64,000 nt of DNA. Origin: an uncultured Oscillospiraceae bacterium. GTDB lineage: Bacteria > Bacillota_A > Clostridia > Oscillospirales > Acutalibacteraceae. Positions within the stretch are counted from its first letter, which is position 1; each line of letters opens with the position of its first letter. Positions 1 through 7,350 of this stretch are shown one piece after another. The notes below the pieces were generated by a model. The model worked only from the letters and a program-made list of their open reading frames with translations, was not told the origin of the DNA and ran no database searches. The position numbers were made by a program, and so were the translations under genes. The stretch covers positions 135,102 to 199,101 of the forward strand of contig CAJUNS010000001.1 in assembly GCA_910587995.1 (NCBI GenBank). The letters run 5' to 3'.

Positions 1-56
1 GAAGGGGTAATGATGATGAAGCCGCGGAGGCCTCCAAAAGGCTTCCCGCGCCTTTG

Positions 57-833
57 CTATGCTTTTCCTGCTTTGCCGCCTCTGGCTTTTGGCTGGCGCT
101 CCCGCCACGCCAGCTCTTCCGCCTGCTCCCGGGCGGCGTCCAACTCCTCCCGCCGCTCCTCCATCAGCCGGGCCGCTGAAGAGGCCAGCAGCCCGCAGTC
201 TCGAAAGGACATTACGTCCTCCCCCGCGAAGATAATGTGGTCCTGCAAAGCCGCGTCAATGCTCATCAGCGCCGCCTGCACCTGCCGCGTCACCACAATA
301 TCCTCCCGCGAGGGCAGGGCCTGTCCGCTGGGGTGGTTGTGGGCCAGCAGAACGCTCTGGGCGTCGTGCTGAATGCAAAGCCCCACCAGCCGCCGGATGT
401 ACACCGGCACCGCCCCAATGGAGCCCTCGTTGAGAATGCCGTTATACAGCAGGCCCTTGCGGCTGTCCAGCAGCATCAGCCCCACCGCCTCGGTTTTGCG
501 GCCCACAAACTTGGGGCGGAACAGCTCTACCGCCGAACGGGTGTCCATCACACGCTTCAGCCGCTCGGCCTCGTCCTCCATGCAGGCTTTGGCCAGGTCC
601 AGGGTCACCCGCAGAAAATGGGCGGCTCTGGGGTCCATGCCCGGCGCCCGGGCCAGCTCCGCCTCCGGCGCGGCCACCACGCCCCCAAAGCTTCCCAGGG
701 CATCCAGCATGCCCGCCAGGGCCTCTTCCGCCCGGTCTGGGGGCAGCGCATATTCCAAGACCTCCCGCAAAAGGGCCAGCCGGCGTTTTTCGCCGGGGCT
801 GGCCTTTTCGCCCCGGTTCCTCTTTGTCCCCAT
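57..833 (-). CDS. radC: RadC-family JAB-domain protein
   Basis: 258 aa. The JAB/MPN metalloprotease-like domain fills roughly residues 100-215, with the metal-site signature HNHPSG at 165-170, the following serine and aspartate (S175, D178) and an upstream glutamate (E136). RadC proteins were named for DNA repair, but their biochemical role is unsettled. The C-terminal 45 residues are charged and Glu/Arg rich, unlike the compact RadC core. The start is supported by GGAGG seven bases upstream. It is monocistronic, with its own promoter (867-895). Confidence 0.9.
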   Translation of the reverse strand: MGTKRNRGEKASPGEKRRLALLREVLEYALPPDRAEEALAGMLDALGSFGGVVAAPEAELARAPGMDPRAAHFLRVTLDLAKACMEDEAERLKRVMDTRSAVELFRPKFVGRKTEAVGLMLLDSRKGLLYNGILNEGSIGAVPVYIRRLVGLCIQHDAQSVLLAHNHPSGQALPSREDIVVTRQVQAALMSIDAALQDHIIFAGEDVMSFRDCGLLASSAARLMEERREELDAAREQAEELAWRERQPKARGGKAGKA

Positions 834-866
834 GGCCGGACCTCCTTTTTGGTTCTCCTAGGCATT

Positions 867-895
867 ATTTTATCAAACGTTTGTTTCTTTGTCAA
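867..895 (-). promoter_or_regulatory. radC promoter with a palindrome in the spacer
   Basis: On the minus strand, TTGACA (895-890) and TAAAAT (872-867) are separated by 17 bases. The spacer holds the palindrome CAAACGTTTG (874-883), a possible repressor site. It is not a clear match to the Gram-positive LexA box. Confidence 0.7.
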
Positions 896-903
896 GCTAT
901 ATA

Positions 904-1108
904 GAAAACGCGCTTGAAAATCGGTAAATACCGATTTTCAAGGTCGGCGGCGCGGGCGGAAGTGTCCCAACCACAGAGATAATCATCTGTGTTCCCCCGC
1001 CCGTAGGTCGGGGGAACACGAAAAGCTCTCCGAAACGGACACTCCCGGCGCGGGCCGGCCCGTGCCGCCAGGTTCAAAAGAGCTATCACCTCTTTTGAAC
1101 CGCGTTAC
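904..1108. repeat. Repeat family B, copy 1, interrupted by element A
   Basis: A three-part palindromic repeat: an AT-rich hairpin (CTTGAAAATCGG and its complement), a GC-rich inverted repeat (GGCGGCGCGGGC / GCCCGTGCCGCC) and a second AT-rich hairpin (TTCAAAAGAG / CTCTTTTGAA), with similar outer ends ending in CGCGTT or AACGCG. The GC arm is split by element A (958-1046), whose 9-bp target duplication lies within this repeat, so B was here first. Confidence 0.8.
958..1046. mobile_element. Element A (MITE-like), copy 1
   Basis: 89 bp. Terminal inverted repeats are GGAAGTGTCC and GGACACTCCC. An internal hairpin is built on TTCCCCCGCCC / GGTCGGGGGAA, followed by CACGAAAAGCTCTCCG. It is flanked by the 9-bp direct repeat GGCGCGGGC (949-957 and 1047-1055). 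It has no coding capacity, so it is a non-autonomous element. Confidence 0.85.
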
Positions 1109-1176
1109 CTATCCTTGCGGTTTGCAGGGAGGCTCCAGCGCCCTCTCCCGCGCGGACCACGGAGAACCTCCGGCCT

Positions 1177-1950
1177 TTACGTGATGGAAAGCCGTTCCAC
1201 GCCGGTGCACAGGCCGGTGGCCTCGTCGGCGGTGAAAACAGCGCAGTCCATGCGGCAGGGGCCCTTGGCCAGGTCGAAGCGGGCGGGCATTTTGGTCAGG
1301 TACCGGTTGATGATGATTTCCGGCTTTACCCCCAGCACCGAGTCAATGGGCCCGGTCATGCCCACATCGGTGAGGTAGCCGGTGCCCTGGGGCAGCAGGC
1401 AGGGGTCGGCGGTGGGCACATGGGTGTGGGTGCCAAAAAAGGCGGTCACCCGGCCATCGGCAAAAAAGCCCATGGCCCGCTTCTCGCCGGTGGCCTCGGC
1501 GTGGAAGTCCACCACCCGAAGCTTGGGCAGGTCCGGGCGGCTTAAAAGCTCGTCCAGCGTCTCAAAAGGGGAGCGCAGGCTCTCCATGTACACGGTGCCC
1601 ATAATGTTCAGCACAGCCACCCGCACCCGGCCTAGGTCGGCGATATACAGCCCTTTGCCGGGAGCGGCGGCAGGGTAGTTGGCGGGACGCAGCAGGGGTT
1701 CGCAGCTGTCGTAGAGCTCGTAGCTTTCCCGGCGGCGGAAGCTGTGGTTGCCGGTGGTGACCACGTCCGCGCCGCTGTCCAGCAGGTGCTGCACCGAACC
1801 CGGGGTGACCCCATTGCCATCGGCGGCGTTTTCCCCGTTGACAATGGTGAGGTCGATTTGCTTTAACTTTTTCAAAGCGGGCAGCTTCTCCCGCAAAAAG
1901 GCGCAGCCAATGCCGCCCACTACGTCGCCTACACAAAGAATGTTGATCAA
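1177..1950 (-). CDS. ymdB: YmdB-family metallophosphoesterase
   Basis: 257 aa, close to the usual family length. Metal-binding motifs of the calcineurin-like fold appear in order: GDVVGG near the N-terminus, NGENAADG, GNHSF, DFHAEATGEK and the GTHTHVPTAD block. In Bacillus YmdB is a 2',3'-cyclic-nucleotide phosphodiesterase that interacts with RNase Y and affects biofilm and motility decisions; that role is inferred by family. The start is TTG, preceded by AGGAAG. It lies directly downstream of rny on the same strand, but a terminator (2037-2069) and its own promoter (1983-2012) suggest separate transcription. Confidence 0.9.
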   Translation of the reverse strand: MINILCVGDVVGGIGCAFLREKLPALKKLKQIDLTIVNGENAADGNGVTPGSVQHLLDSGADVVTTGNHSFRRRESYELYDSCEPLLRPANYPAAAPGKGLYIADLGRVRVAVLNIMGTVYMESLRSPFETLDELLSRPDLPKLRVVDFHAEATGEKRAMGFFADGRVTAFFGTHTHVPTADPCLLPQGTGYLTDVGMTGPIDSVLGVKPEIIINRYLTKMPARFDLAKGPCRMDCAVFTADEATGLCTGVERLSIT

Positions 1951-1982
1951 GAGGCCACTTCCTCTCCAAAAGATTTGGTCCT

Positions 1983-2012
1983 ATTTTAGCACAGACTGGG
2001 GTAAAAATGCAA
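1983..2012 (-). promoter_or_regulatory. Probable ymdB promoter
   Basis: TTGCAT (2012-2007) and TAAAAT (1988-1983) on the minus strand, with an 18-base spacer. Confidence 0.5.
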
Positions 2013-2036
2013 GGAAGAAGCCGGGCGGGCGAAAAA

Positions 2037-2069
2037 GGAAAGCGCGTCCCATGGCAGGGCGCGCTTTCC
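2037..2069 (-). terminator. rny terminator
   Basis: Stem GGAAAGCGCG / CGCGCTTTCC with a 13-base loop. Read on the minus strand it is followed by a run of T, just past the rny stop codon. Confidence 0.75.
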
Positions 2070-2076
2070 TTCCGGA

Positions 2077-3639
2077 CTAGCGGGCGTAATCCACCGCCCG
2101 GCTCTCCCGGATCATATTCACTTTGATCTGTCCCGGATAGTCCAGGTCCGACTCGATCTTTTTGCAGATGTCCCGGGCCAGCAGCAGCATCTGGTCGTCG
2201 CTGACCGCCTCGGGCCGCACCATAATGCGCACCTCACGGCCCGCCTGTATGGCATAGCAGTTTTCCACGCCGTCAAAGGAGGAAGCCAGCTCCTCCAGCT
2301 TTTCCAGGCGCTTGATGTAGTTCTCCAGGTTCTCCCGCCGCGCTCCCGGCCTTGCGGCGGAAATGGCGTCGGCGGCCTGGACGATACAGGCCACAATGCT
2401 CTTGGCCTCTATGTCTCCATGGTGGGCGGCAATGGCGTGCACCACCGCCTCGCTCTCTTTATAACGCTTGCACACCTCCACGCCAATCTGCACATGAGAG
2501 CCCTCCATCTCGTGGTCCAGGGCTTTGCCAATGTCGTGGAGCAGGCCCGCCCGTTTGGCGGCGTTGGGGTTCAGCCCCAGCTCCGAGGCGATCATTCCCG
2601 AAAGGAAAGAGACCTCCAGCGAGTGCTTGAGCACGTTCTGCCCATAGCTGGTGCGGTAGCGCAGGCGGCCCAGCAGCTTCACCAGCTCATGGTGCACGCC
2701 GTTGACGCCAGCCTCCAGCACGGTCCGCTCGCCCTCCTGCTTAATGGTGGACTCCACCTCCCGCCGGGCTTTTTCCACAGTCTCCTCAATGCGGGTGGGG
2801 TGAATGCGCCCATCGGAGATAAGCTTCTCCAAAGCCACCCGGGCCACCTCCCGGCGCACGGGCTCAAAGCTGGAAAGGGTAATGGCCTCCGGCGTGTCGT
2901 CGATGATCAGATCCACGCCGGTGAGGGTCTCGATGGCCCGGATGTTCCGGCCCTCCCGGCCAATGATGCGGCCCTTCATCTCATCGTTGGGCAGGGGCAC
3001 CACGCTGATGGCCGCCTCGGACACATGGTCGGCCGCGCAGCGCTGAATGGCCACGGAGATAAGCTCCCGGGCAATCTGGTCGCTGTCTTCCTTAATCTGC
3101 TGCTCATACTCCCGGATCTTCACGGCCTTTTCGTGCACCAGCTCGCCCTCCAGGATGTTCAGCATGTACTCCTTGGCCTGCTCGGCGGTAAACGCGGAAA
3201 TTTTCTCCAGCATGTCAAACTGGCTCTTCTTCACGGCCTCGGCCTCTTTCAGGCGCTCCTCGGCCTTTTTGTTGCGCTGGTCAATCTGTTCTTCCTTGCG
3301 CTCCATGCTTTCCAGCTTGCGTTCCAGGCTCTCCTCTTTTTGCAGGTTCCGCCGCTCCTGGTGCTGAATCTCCTTGCGCCGGTCGGCGAGCTCCTTTTCC
3401 GACTCGTTTCTCAGGCGGTGTATTTCATCCTTGCCCTCCAGCACGATCTCCTTTTTCCTGGCCTCGGCGGTTTTCACCGCGCTGCCAACGATCCGCTTGG
3501 CCTCCTCCTCGGCGGAGCCGATGGTGGCCTCCGCCTGGTTTTTACGGTAGCGGACGCCCAGGAAAAAGCCCCCGGCTCCCGCCGCCCCGGCGGCAAGCAC
3601 GGCAATGATGATGCACAGCCATACAGGTATCTGGCCCAA
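2077..3639 (-). CDS. rny: Ribonuclease Y
   Basis: 520 aa, the usual length. An N-terminal membrane anchor (about 5-27) is followed by a long charged coiled coil (about 35-200), a KH domain with GREG at 227-230, and an HD phosphohydrolase domain with the HD pair at 368-369 and a following AAHHGD. RNase Y is the membrane-bound endoribonuclease that starts mRNA decay in many Firmicutes. The start is TTG with AGGAGG eight bases upstream. Promoter at 3984-4012. Confidence 0.97.
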   Translation of the reverse strand: MGQIPVWLCIIIAVLAAGAAGAGGFFLGVRYRKNQAEATIGSAEEEAKRIVGSAVKTAEARKKEIVLEGKDEIHRLRNESEKELADRRKEIQHQERRNLQKEESLERKLESMERKEEQIDQRNKKAEERLKEAEAVKKSQFDMLEKISAFTAEQAKEYMLNILEGELVHEKAVKIREYEQQIKEDSDQIARELISVAIQRCAADHVSEAAISVVPLPNDEMKGRIIGREGRNIRAIETLTGVDLIIDDTPEAITLSSFEPVRREVARVALEKLISDGRIHPTRIEETVEKARREVESTIKQEGERTVLEAGVNGVHHELVKLLGRLRYRTSYGQNVLKHSLEVSFLSGMIASELGLNPNAAKRAGLLHDIGKALDHEMEGSHVQIGVEVCKRYKESEAVVHAIAAHHGDIEAKSIVACIVQAADAISAARPGARRENLENYIKRLEKLEELASSFDGVENCYAIQAGREVRIMVRPEAVSDDQMLLLARDICKKIESDLDYPGQIKVNMIRESRAVDYAR

Positions 3640-3983
3640 ACGGGCACCTCCTTTTTCGTTCTCGTTATTTTTTGACGAGTAAGTTTAAAGTGGAATTGCG
3701 TTGCGCCGGGCCAAGCCCCAAAAGGGCCCCGGCAAATGCATGGCTGCTTTGTTGAAAAAGAGCCGCTCCCAAAGCCAGCCCAGGTTTGAAGGTTCCTCCC
3801 CTGCCGCGAAACGGCGGCCATACTGGCCGGGGGAGGCCTCTTCAAGCAAAGGCGGGCGCGGCCTTGCGGAAGCAAAACTCTGTAAATGATTCATTTTATA
3901 TACTTTATTTTCTAGCTTTCAGCGAAAAACCGCGAAATATATAAAAAATATATAAAAAAGCACTCCAGTGCACTCTACGTTTA
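3640..3983 (-). other. Long untranslated leader of rny
   Basis: About 340 bases separate the rny promoter from its start codon. I see one long inverted repeat (CCTCCCC near 3796 with GGGGGAGG near 3829), which could be a structured leader. The open frame here on the minus strand (3685-3894) has no ribosome binding site or recognisable similarity. No known riboswitch was recognised. Confidence 0.4.
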
Positions 3984-4012
3984 ATTGTAGTCCTACAGCG
4001 GCTTCTTGTCAA
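3984..4012 (-). promoter_or_regulatory. rny promoter
   Basis: TTGACA (4012-4007), 17-base spacer, TACAAT (3989-3984) on the minus strand. Divergent from the thrS promoter 40 bases away. Confidence 0.75.
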
Positions 4013-4051
4013 GAAATTTGTGAATATTTCTTTTCAAAACGGTGATTTTTC

Positions 4052-4080
4052 TTGACATTCTCCCGTTTTACGGGTATAAT
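4052..4080 (+). promoter_or_regulatory. thrS promoter
   Basis: TTGACA (4052-4057), 17-base spacer, TATAAT (4075-4080): a perfect consensus. Confidence 0.9.
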
Positions 4081-4086
4081 TCCCCT

Positions 4087-4530
4087 ATAGCTTGTGAAAT
4101 GCTGAGAAGAGGAAGCCCCGGCCAGAGCGCCGCGGCCGGTTTTCCCGCCCCAGAGAGCCCGCGCCGGCGGTTCTGAGGGGTCCCGGTTGGCAAAGGGCGC
4201 TTTGGCCGCAAAAGGCCGGAGCCCACGCCCCTTTTTGCCTTGGGGCCTCCCGCCCCGGCTGAAAGCGCGGGCGGCGGGAGGCCCCGGGGTACCGCCTCCG
4301 AGCAGCCGCCGGAAACCGGGCGCGTCCCGGGGTAAGGCAGGACGGACGGCCCCGTTACCGGCCCCAAGAGGAAGGGGGATCCCCCTTCGAATCCGGGTGG
4401 AACCGCGGTGCGCCTTAAATTTTAACCCCATAAGGCCGCGTCGCCCCAGAGAGAATTTGCCCTGCCCCTGAGGCGGCGCAAATTTGTAATCTGGGGCGGC
4501 GTTTTGTTTTTCCACCATTTGCCCGGCCGC
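4087..4530 (+). promoter_or_regulatory. T-box leader of thrS
   Basis: The T-box core GGGTGGAACCGCGGTGCGCC begins near 4395. It is followed by a terminator whose arms are GTCGCCCCAGA and CTGGGGCGGCG (about 4440-4503), ending in TTTTGTTTTT. Uncharged tRNA is expected to stabilise the antiterminator and allow thrS transcription when threonine is short. The leader is very GC-rich and about 440 bases long. I could not place the specifier codon with confidence. Confidence 0.9.
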
Positions 4531-4591
4531 TTTGCGCGCCCCCGTAAATGGAATCAAACCTCACGCCCGCCCCAGAGAAAGGAGAAACGCT

Positions 4592-6496
4592 ATGATCACC
4601 ATCGACCTGAAAGGCCAGCCCAAACAGTTTGAGGCGGGCGTAACCCCCGCTGAGGTGGCAAAGTCCATTGGCATGGGGCTTTACAAGTCCGCCTGCGCCG
4701 CCCGGGTGGACGGCCTGGTGTACGACCTGCGCACCCCCCTCACAGAAGACTGCGCGCTGGAAATCCTCACCTTTGACGACCCAGAGGGAAAAAAGGCTTA
4801 TTGGCACACCGGCTCTCACATTCTGGCCCAGGCGGTACAGCGGCTCTACCCCGGAACCAAGTTCGCCATTGGCCCGGCCATTGACAACGGCTTTTACTAT
4901 GACTTCGACCTGCCCGCCTCCATCTCCCCTGAGGACCTGCCCAAAATTGAGGAGGAGATTAAGAAAATCACCAAAGAAAACCTGGAGCTCACCCGCTTTG
5001 AGCTGGACCCAGCGGAGGCCATGGAAAAAATGGCCGGTCAGGAGTACAAGCGGGAGCTGATTGAGGAACACAGCGGCAATGGGGAGAAAATCAGCTTTTA
5101 TGAGCAGGGGGACTTCTGCGACCTGTGCGCCGGCCCCCATCTCATGTCCACCGGCGGGGTGAAGGCCGTAAAGCTCACCTCCATCACCGGGGCCTACTGG
5201 CGGGGAGACGCCACAAAGAAAATGCTCACCCGCATTTACGGCATTGCCTTCCCCAAGGCCAGCCAGCTGGAAGAGCACCTGCAAATGCTGGAAGAGGCCA
5301 AAAAGCGGGACCACCGGAAGCTGGGCAAAGAGCTGGGCCTCTTTATGCTGCGGGACGAGGGTCCGGGCTTTCCCTTCTTTCTGCCCAAGGGCATGGTGCT
5401 GAAAAACCTGCTGCTGGACTACTGGCGGGAGGTCCACAAAAAATATGGCTACCTTGAGATCTCCACCCCCATTATGCTCAACCGCCAGCTGTGGGAGCGC
5501 AGCGGCCACTGGGACCACTATAAAGACAGCATGTACACCACGGTTATTGACGACGTTAATTTCGGCGTCAAGCCCATGAACTGCCCGGGCGGCATGCTGG
5601 TTTACGCCAGCGAGCCCCATTCTTATAAGGAGCTGCCCCTGCGGGTGGGGGAAATCGGCCTGGTGCACCGGCATGAGCTCTCCGGCACCCTGCACGGACT
5701 GTTCCGGGTGCGCTGCTTCAGCCAGGACGACGCCCACATCTTCATGACCCGGGACCAGATGCAGGATGTCATCCAAGAGACGGTGCGGCTGTTTGACGAG
5801 GTGTACTCCACCTTTGGCCTTCGCTATACCATCGAGCTCTCTACCATGCCCGAGGACCACATCGGCACCGTGGAGGAATGGGAGAAGAACCAGGACATTC
5901 TGAAAGAAGCCATCACCGGCATGGGCAAGGAATTTGTAATCAACGAGGGCGACGGGGCTTTCTACGGCCCCAAGCTGGACTTCCACATCGCCGACAGCCT
6001 GGGACGCACCTGGCAGTGCGGCACCATTCAGCTGGACAGCCAGCTGCCCGAGCGCTTTGAGCTGGAGTACACCGGCGAGGATGGCCAGAAGCACCGGCCT
6101 GTGATGATCCACCGGGTGGTGCTGGGCTCCATTGAGCGGTTCATCGGGGTGATTACCGAGCACCTGGCGGGCAAGTTCCCCCTGTGGCTCAGCCCGGTGC
6201 AGGCGGTTGTACTGCCCATTGCCGAGCGCCACCACGCCTATGCCCAGGGCCTGACCACCCAGCTGGAAAAGGCCGGCCTGCGGGTGGAGTGCGACCTGCG
6301 CAGCGAGAAGACCGGCTATAAAATCCGGGAGGCCCAGGTGCGGCAGATTCCCTATATGCTGGTGGTAGGCGACCAGGAGATTGAAAGCGCCAGCGTCTCG
6401 GTGCGCCACCGGAAGGACGGCGATCTGGGGGCCATGAGCATCGGAGACTTTATCGAAAAAGCCCAGGCTGAGGTTGCCAGCCGGGAAATTAAATAA
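4592..6496 (+). CDS. thrS: Threonyl-tRNA synthetase
   Basis: 634 aa. In order: a TGS domain (about 1-60), the editing domain with HTGSH and the zinc-site CAGPH, and the class II catalytic core with the zinc cysteine in MNCPGG, motif 2 around FRVRCFSQDDAHIF and motif 3 LGSIERFIG. A C-terminal anticodon-binding domain follows. It charges tRNA-Thr. The start was chosen for AAAGGAG nine bases upstream and for the TGS beginning MITIDL. It is controlled by the T-box leader and ends at a strong terminator. Confidence 0.98.
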   Translation: MITIDLKGQPKQFEAGVTPAEVAKSIGMGLYKSACAARVDGLVYDLRTPLTEDCALEILTFDDPEGKKAYWHTGSHILAQAVQRLYPGTKFAIGPAIDNGFYYDFDLPASISPEDLPKIEEEIKKITKENLELTRFELDPAEAMEKMAGQEYKRELIEEHSGNGEKISFYEQGDFCDLCAGPHLMSTGGVKAVKLTSITGAYWRGDATKKMLTRIYGIAFPKASQLEEHLQMLEEAKKRDHRKLGKELGLFMLRDEGPGFPFFLPKGMVLKNLLLDYWREVHKKYGYLEISTPIMLNRQLWERSGHWDHYKDSMYTTVIDDVNFGVKPMNCPGGMLVYASEPHSYKELPLRVGEIGLVHRHELSGTLHGLFRVRCFSQDDAHIFMTRDQMQDVIQETVRLFDEVYSTFGLRYTIELSTMPEDHIGTVEEWEKNQDILKEAITGMGKEFVINEGDGAFYGPKLDFHIADSLGRTWQCGTIQLDSQLPERFELEYTGEDGQKHRPVMIHRVVLGSIERFIGVITEHLAGKFPLWLSPVQAVVLPIAERHHAYAQGLTTQLEKAGLRVECDLRSEKTGYKIREAQVRQIPYMLVVGDQEIESASVSVRHRKDGDLGAMSIGDFIEKAQAEVASREIK

Positions 6497-6508
6497 GAAC
6501 GCGAAAAA

Positions 6509-6540
6509 GGGCGGTCCCGGCGGCGGGACCGTCTTTTTTG
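6509..6540 (+). terminator. thrS terminator
   Basis: Stem CGGTCCCG / CGGGACCG with a four-base loop, followed by TCTTTTTTG. Confidence 0.9.
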
Positions 6541-6667
6541 CAATTTTTTGCCAGCGCCGTAACCAAAGCCGGTTAAAAGGCGCTACTTAGAGTGATGGCC
6601 ATTGTTTCAAAATAAGTTTTTTTAAATCCCACGCCCAACCCGCTCCCCCCGCCTCTCCGCGGCATGT

Positions 6668-6748
6668 ATCGTAAACGCACTTGCAAATCGGTATTTGCTG
6701 ATTTTCAAGCAGGGCGGCGTGCCCGTGCCGCCAGGTTCACAAACTTAA
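6668..6748. repeat. Repeat family B, copy 2 (decayed right end)
   Basis: GTAAACGCACTTG, the first AT-rich hairpin and the GC-rich arm (GGCGGCGTGCCC / GTGCCGCC) are intact. The second hairpin has decayed to AGGTTCACAAACTTAAC. It lies upstream of the sigma factor gene, so that gene's promoter may lie within or just after it. No clear promoter was recognised. Confidence 0.7.
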
Positions 6749-6789
6749 CTTGACCGCCGGAGGCGGCCTTTCGGAAGGAGGATGAAATT

Positions 6790-7350
6790 ATGGAAGACGA
6801 TGAGATTGTGGCGCTGTTTGTGCAGCGGGACCAGGAGGCCATTGGCCAGACCGCCGGGAAATACGGCGAGCGGCTGCGGAGCCTGGCCAACAGCATCTTA
6901 AAAGACCCGCCCGCCGCCGAGGAGTGCGAAAACGACACCTACCTGCAGGCCTGGAACTCCATCCCGCCCCACCAGCCCGGGGGCTACCTATACGCCTTTT
7001 TGGCCCGGATCACCCGGCACCTGGCCCTGGACGTCTGCCGCAGCCGCAGCCGGAAAAAGCGCAGCGCCCCCCTGAGCCAGCTGACCAGGGAGATGGAGCA
7101 GTGCATTCCGGACCCCAGCGACACCCAGTGCCAGGTGGACGGCGTGCTGCTGGCCCAGGCGGTGAGCGGCTACCTGCGGACCCTCTCGGAGGAGAGGCGG
7201 AACCTGTTTATCCGGCGGTACTGGTACCTGGACTCCATTGCCAGCGCGGCCAAGCGCTTCGGCATGACCCAGAGCGCGGTGAAAACCACCCTGTACCGGG
7301 TACGGGCCGGACTGAAAGACTACCTAATAAAGGAGGGGTACGATTTATGA
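6790..7350 (+). CDS. ECF-type RNA polymerase sigma factor
   Basis: 186 aa. Region sigma-2 covers about residues 20-90, including an AEECENDTYLQAWNSI stretch typical of region 2.2-2.3. Region sigma-4 covers about 125-180 with a helix-turn-helix ending TQSAVKTTLYRVRAGLK. The start has GGAAGGAGG upstream. The stop overlaps the next gene's start (ATGA), so translation is coupled. It probably directs transcription in response to an envelope signal sensed by its partner. Confidence 0.9.
   Translation: MEDDEIVALFVQRDQEAIGQTAGKYGERLRSLANSILKDPPAAEECENDTYLQAWNSIPPHQPGGYLYAFLARITRHLALDVCRSRSRKKRSAPLSQLTREMEQCIPDPSDTQCQVDGVLLAQAVSGYLRTLSEERRNLFIRRYWYLDSIASAAKRFGMTQSAVKTTLYRVRAGLKDYLIKEGYDL

Noticed and set aside
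874..883. LexA (SOS) box in the radC promoter
   Set aside because: CAAACGTTTG lacks the spaced GAAC/GTTC form of the Gram-positive LexA site.
958..1046. Element A as an intrinsic terminator
   Set aside because: The central hairpin is not followed by a T tract on either strand.
3685..3894. A small gene in the rny leader
   Set aside because: No ribosome site, odd composition, no recognisable similarity.
4009..4557. Long open frames antisense to the thrS leader
   Set aside because: They are GC-rich shadows over the T-box leader with no ribosome site or family similarity.
6924..7346. Upstream in-frame extension of the 1065-aa protein
   Set aside because: It overlaps the whole second part of the sigma factor gene in another frame; the coupled ATG at 7347 has a ribosome site.
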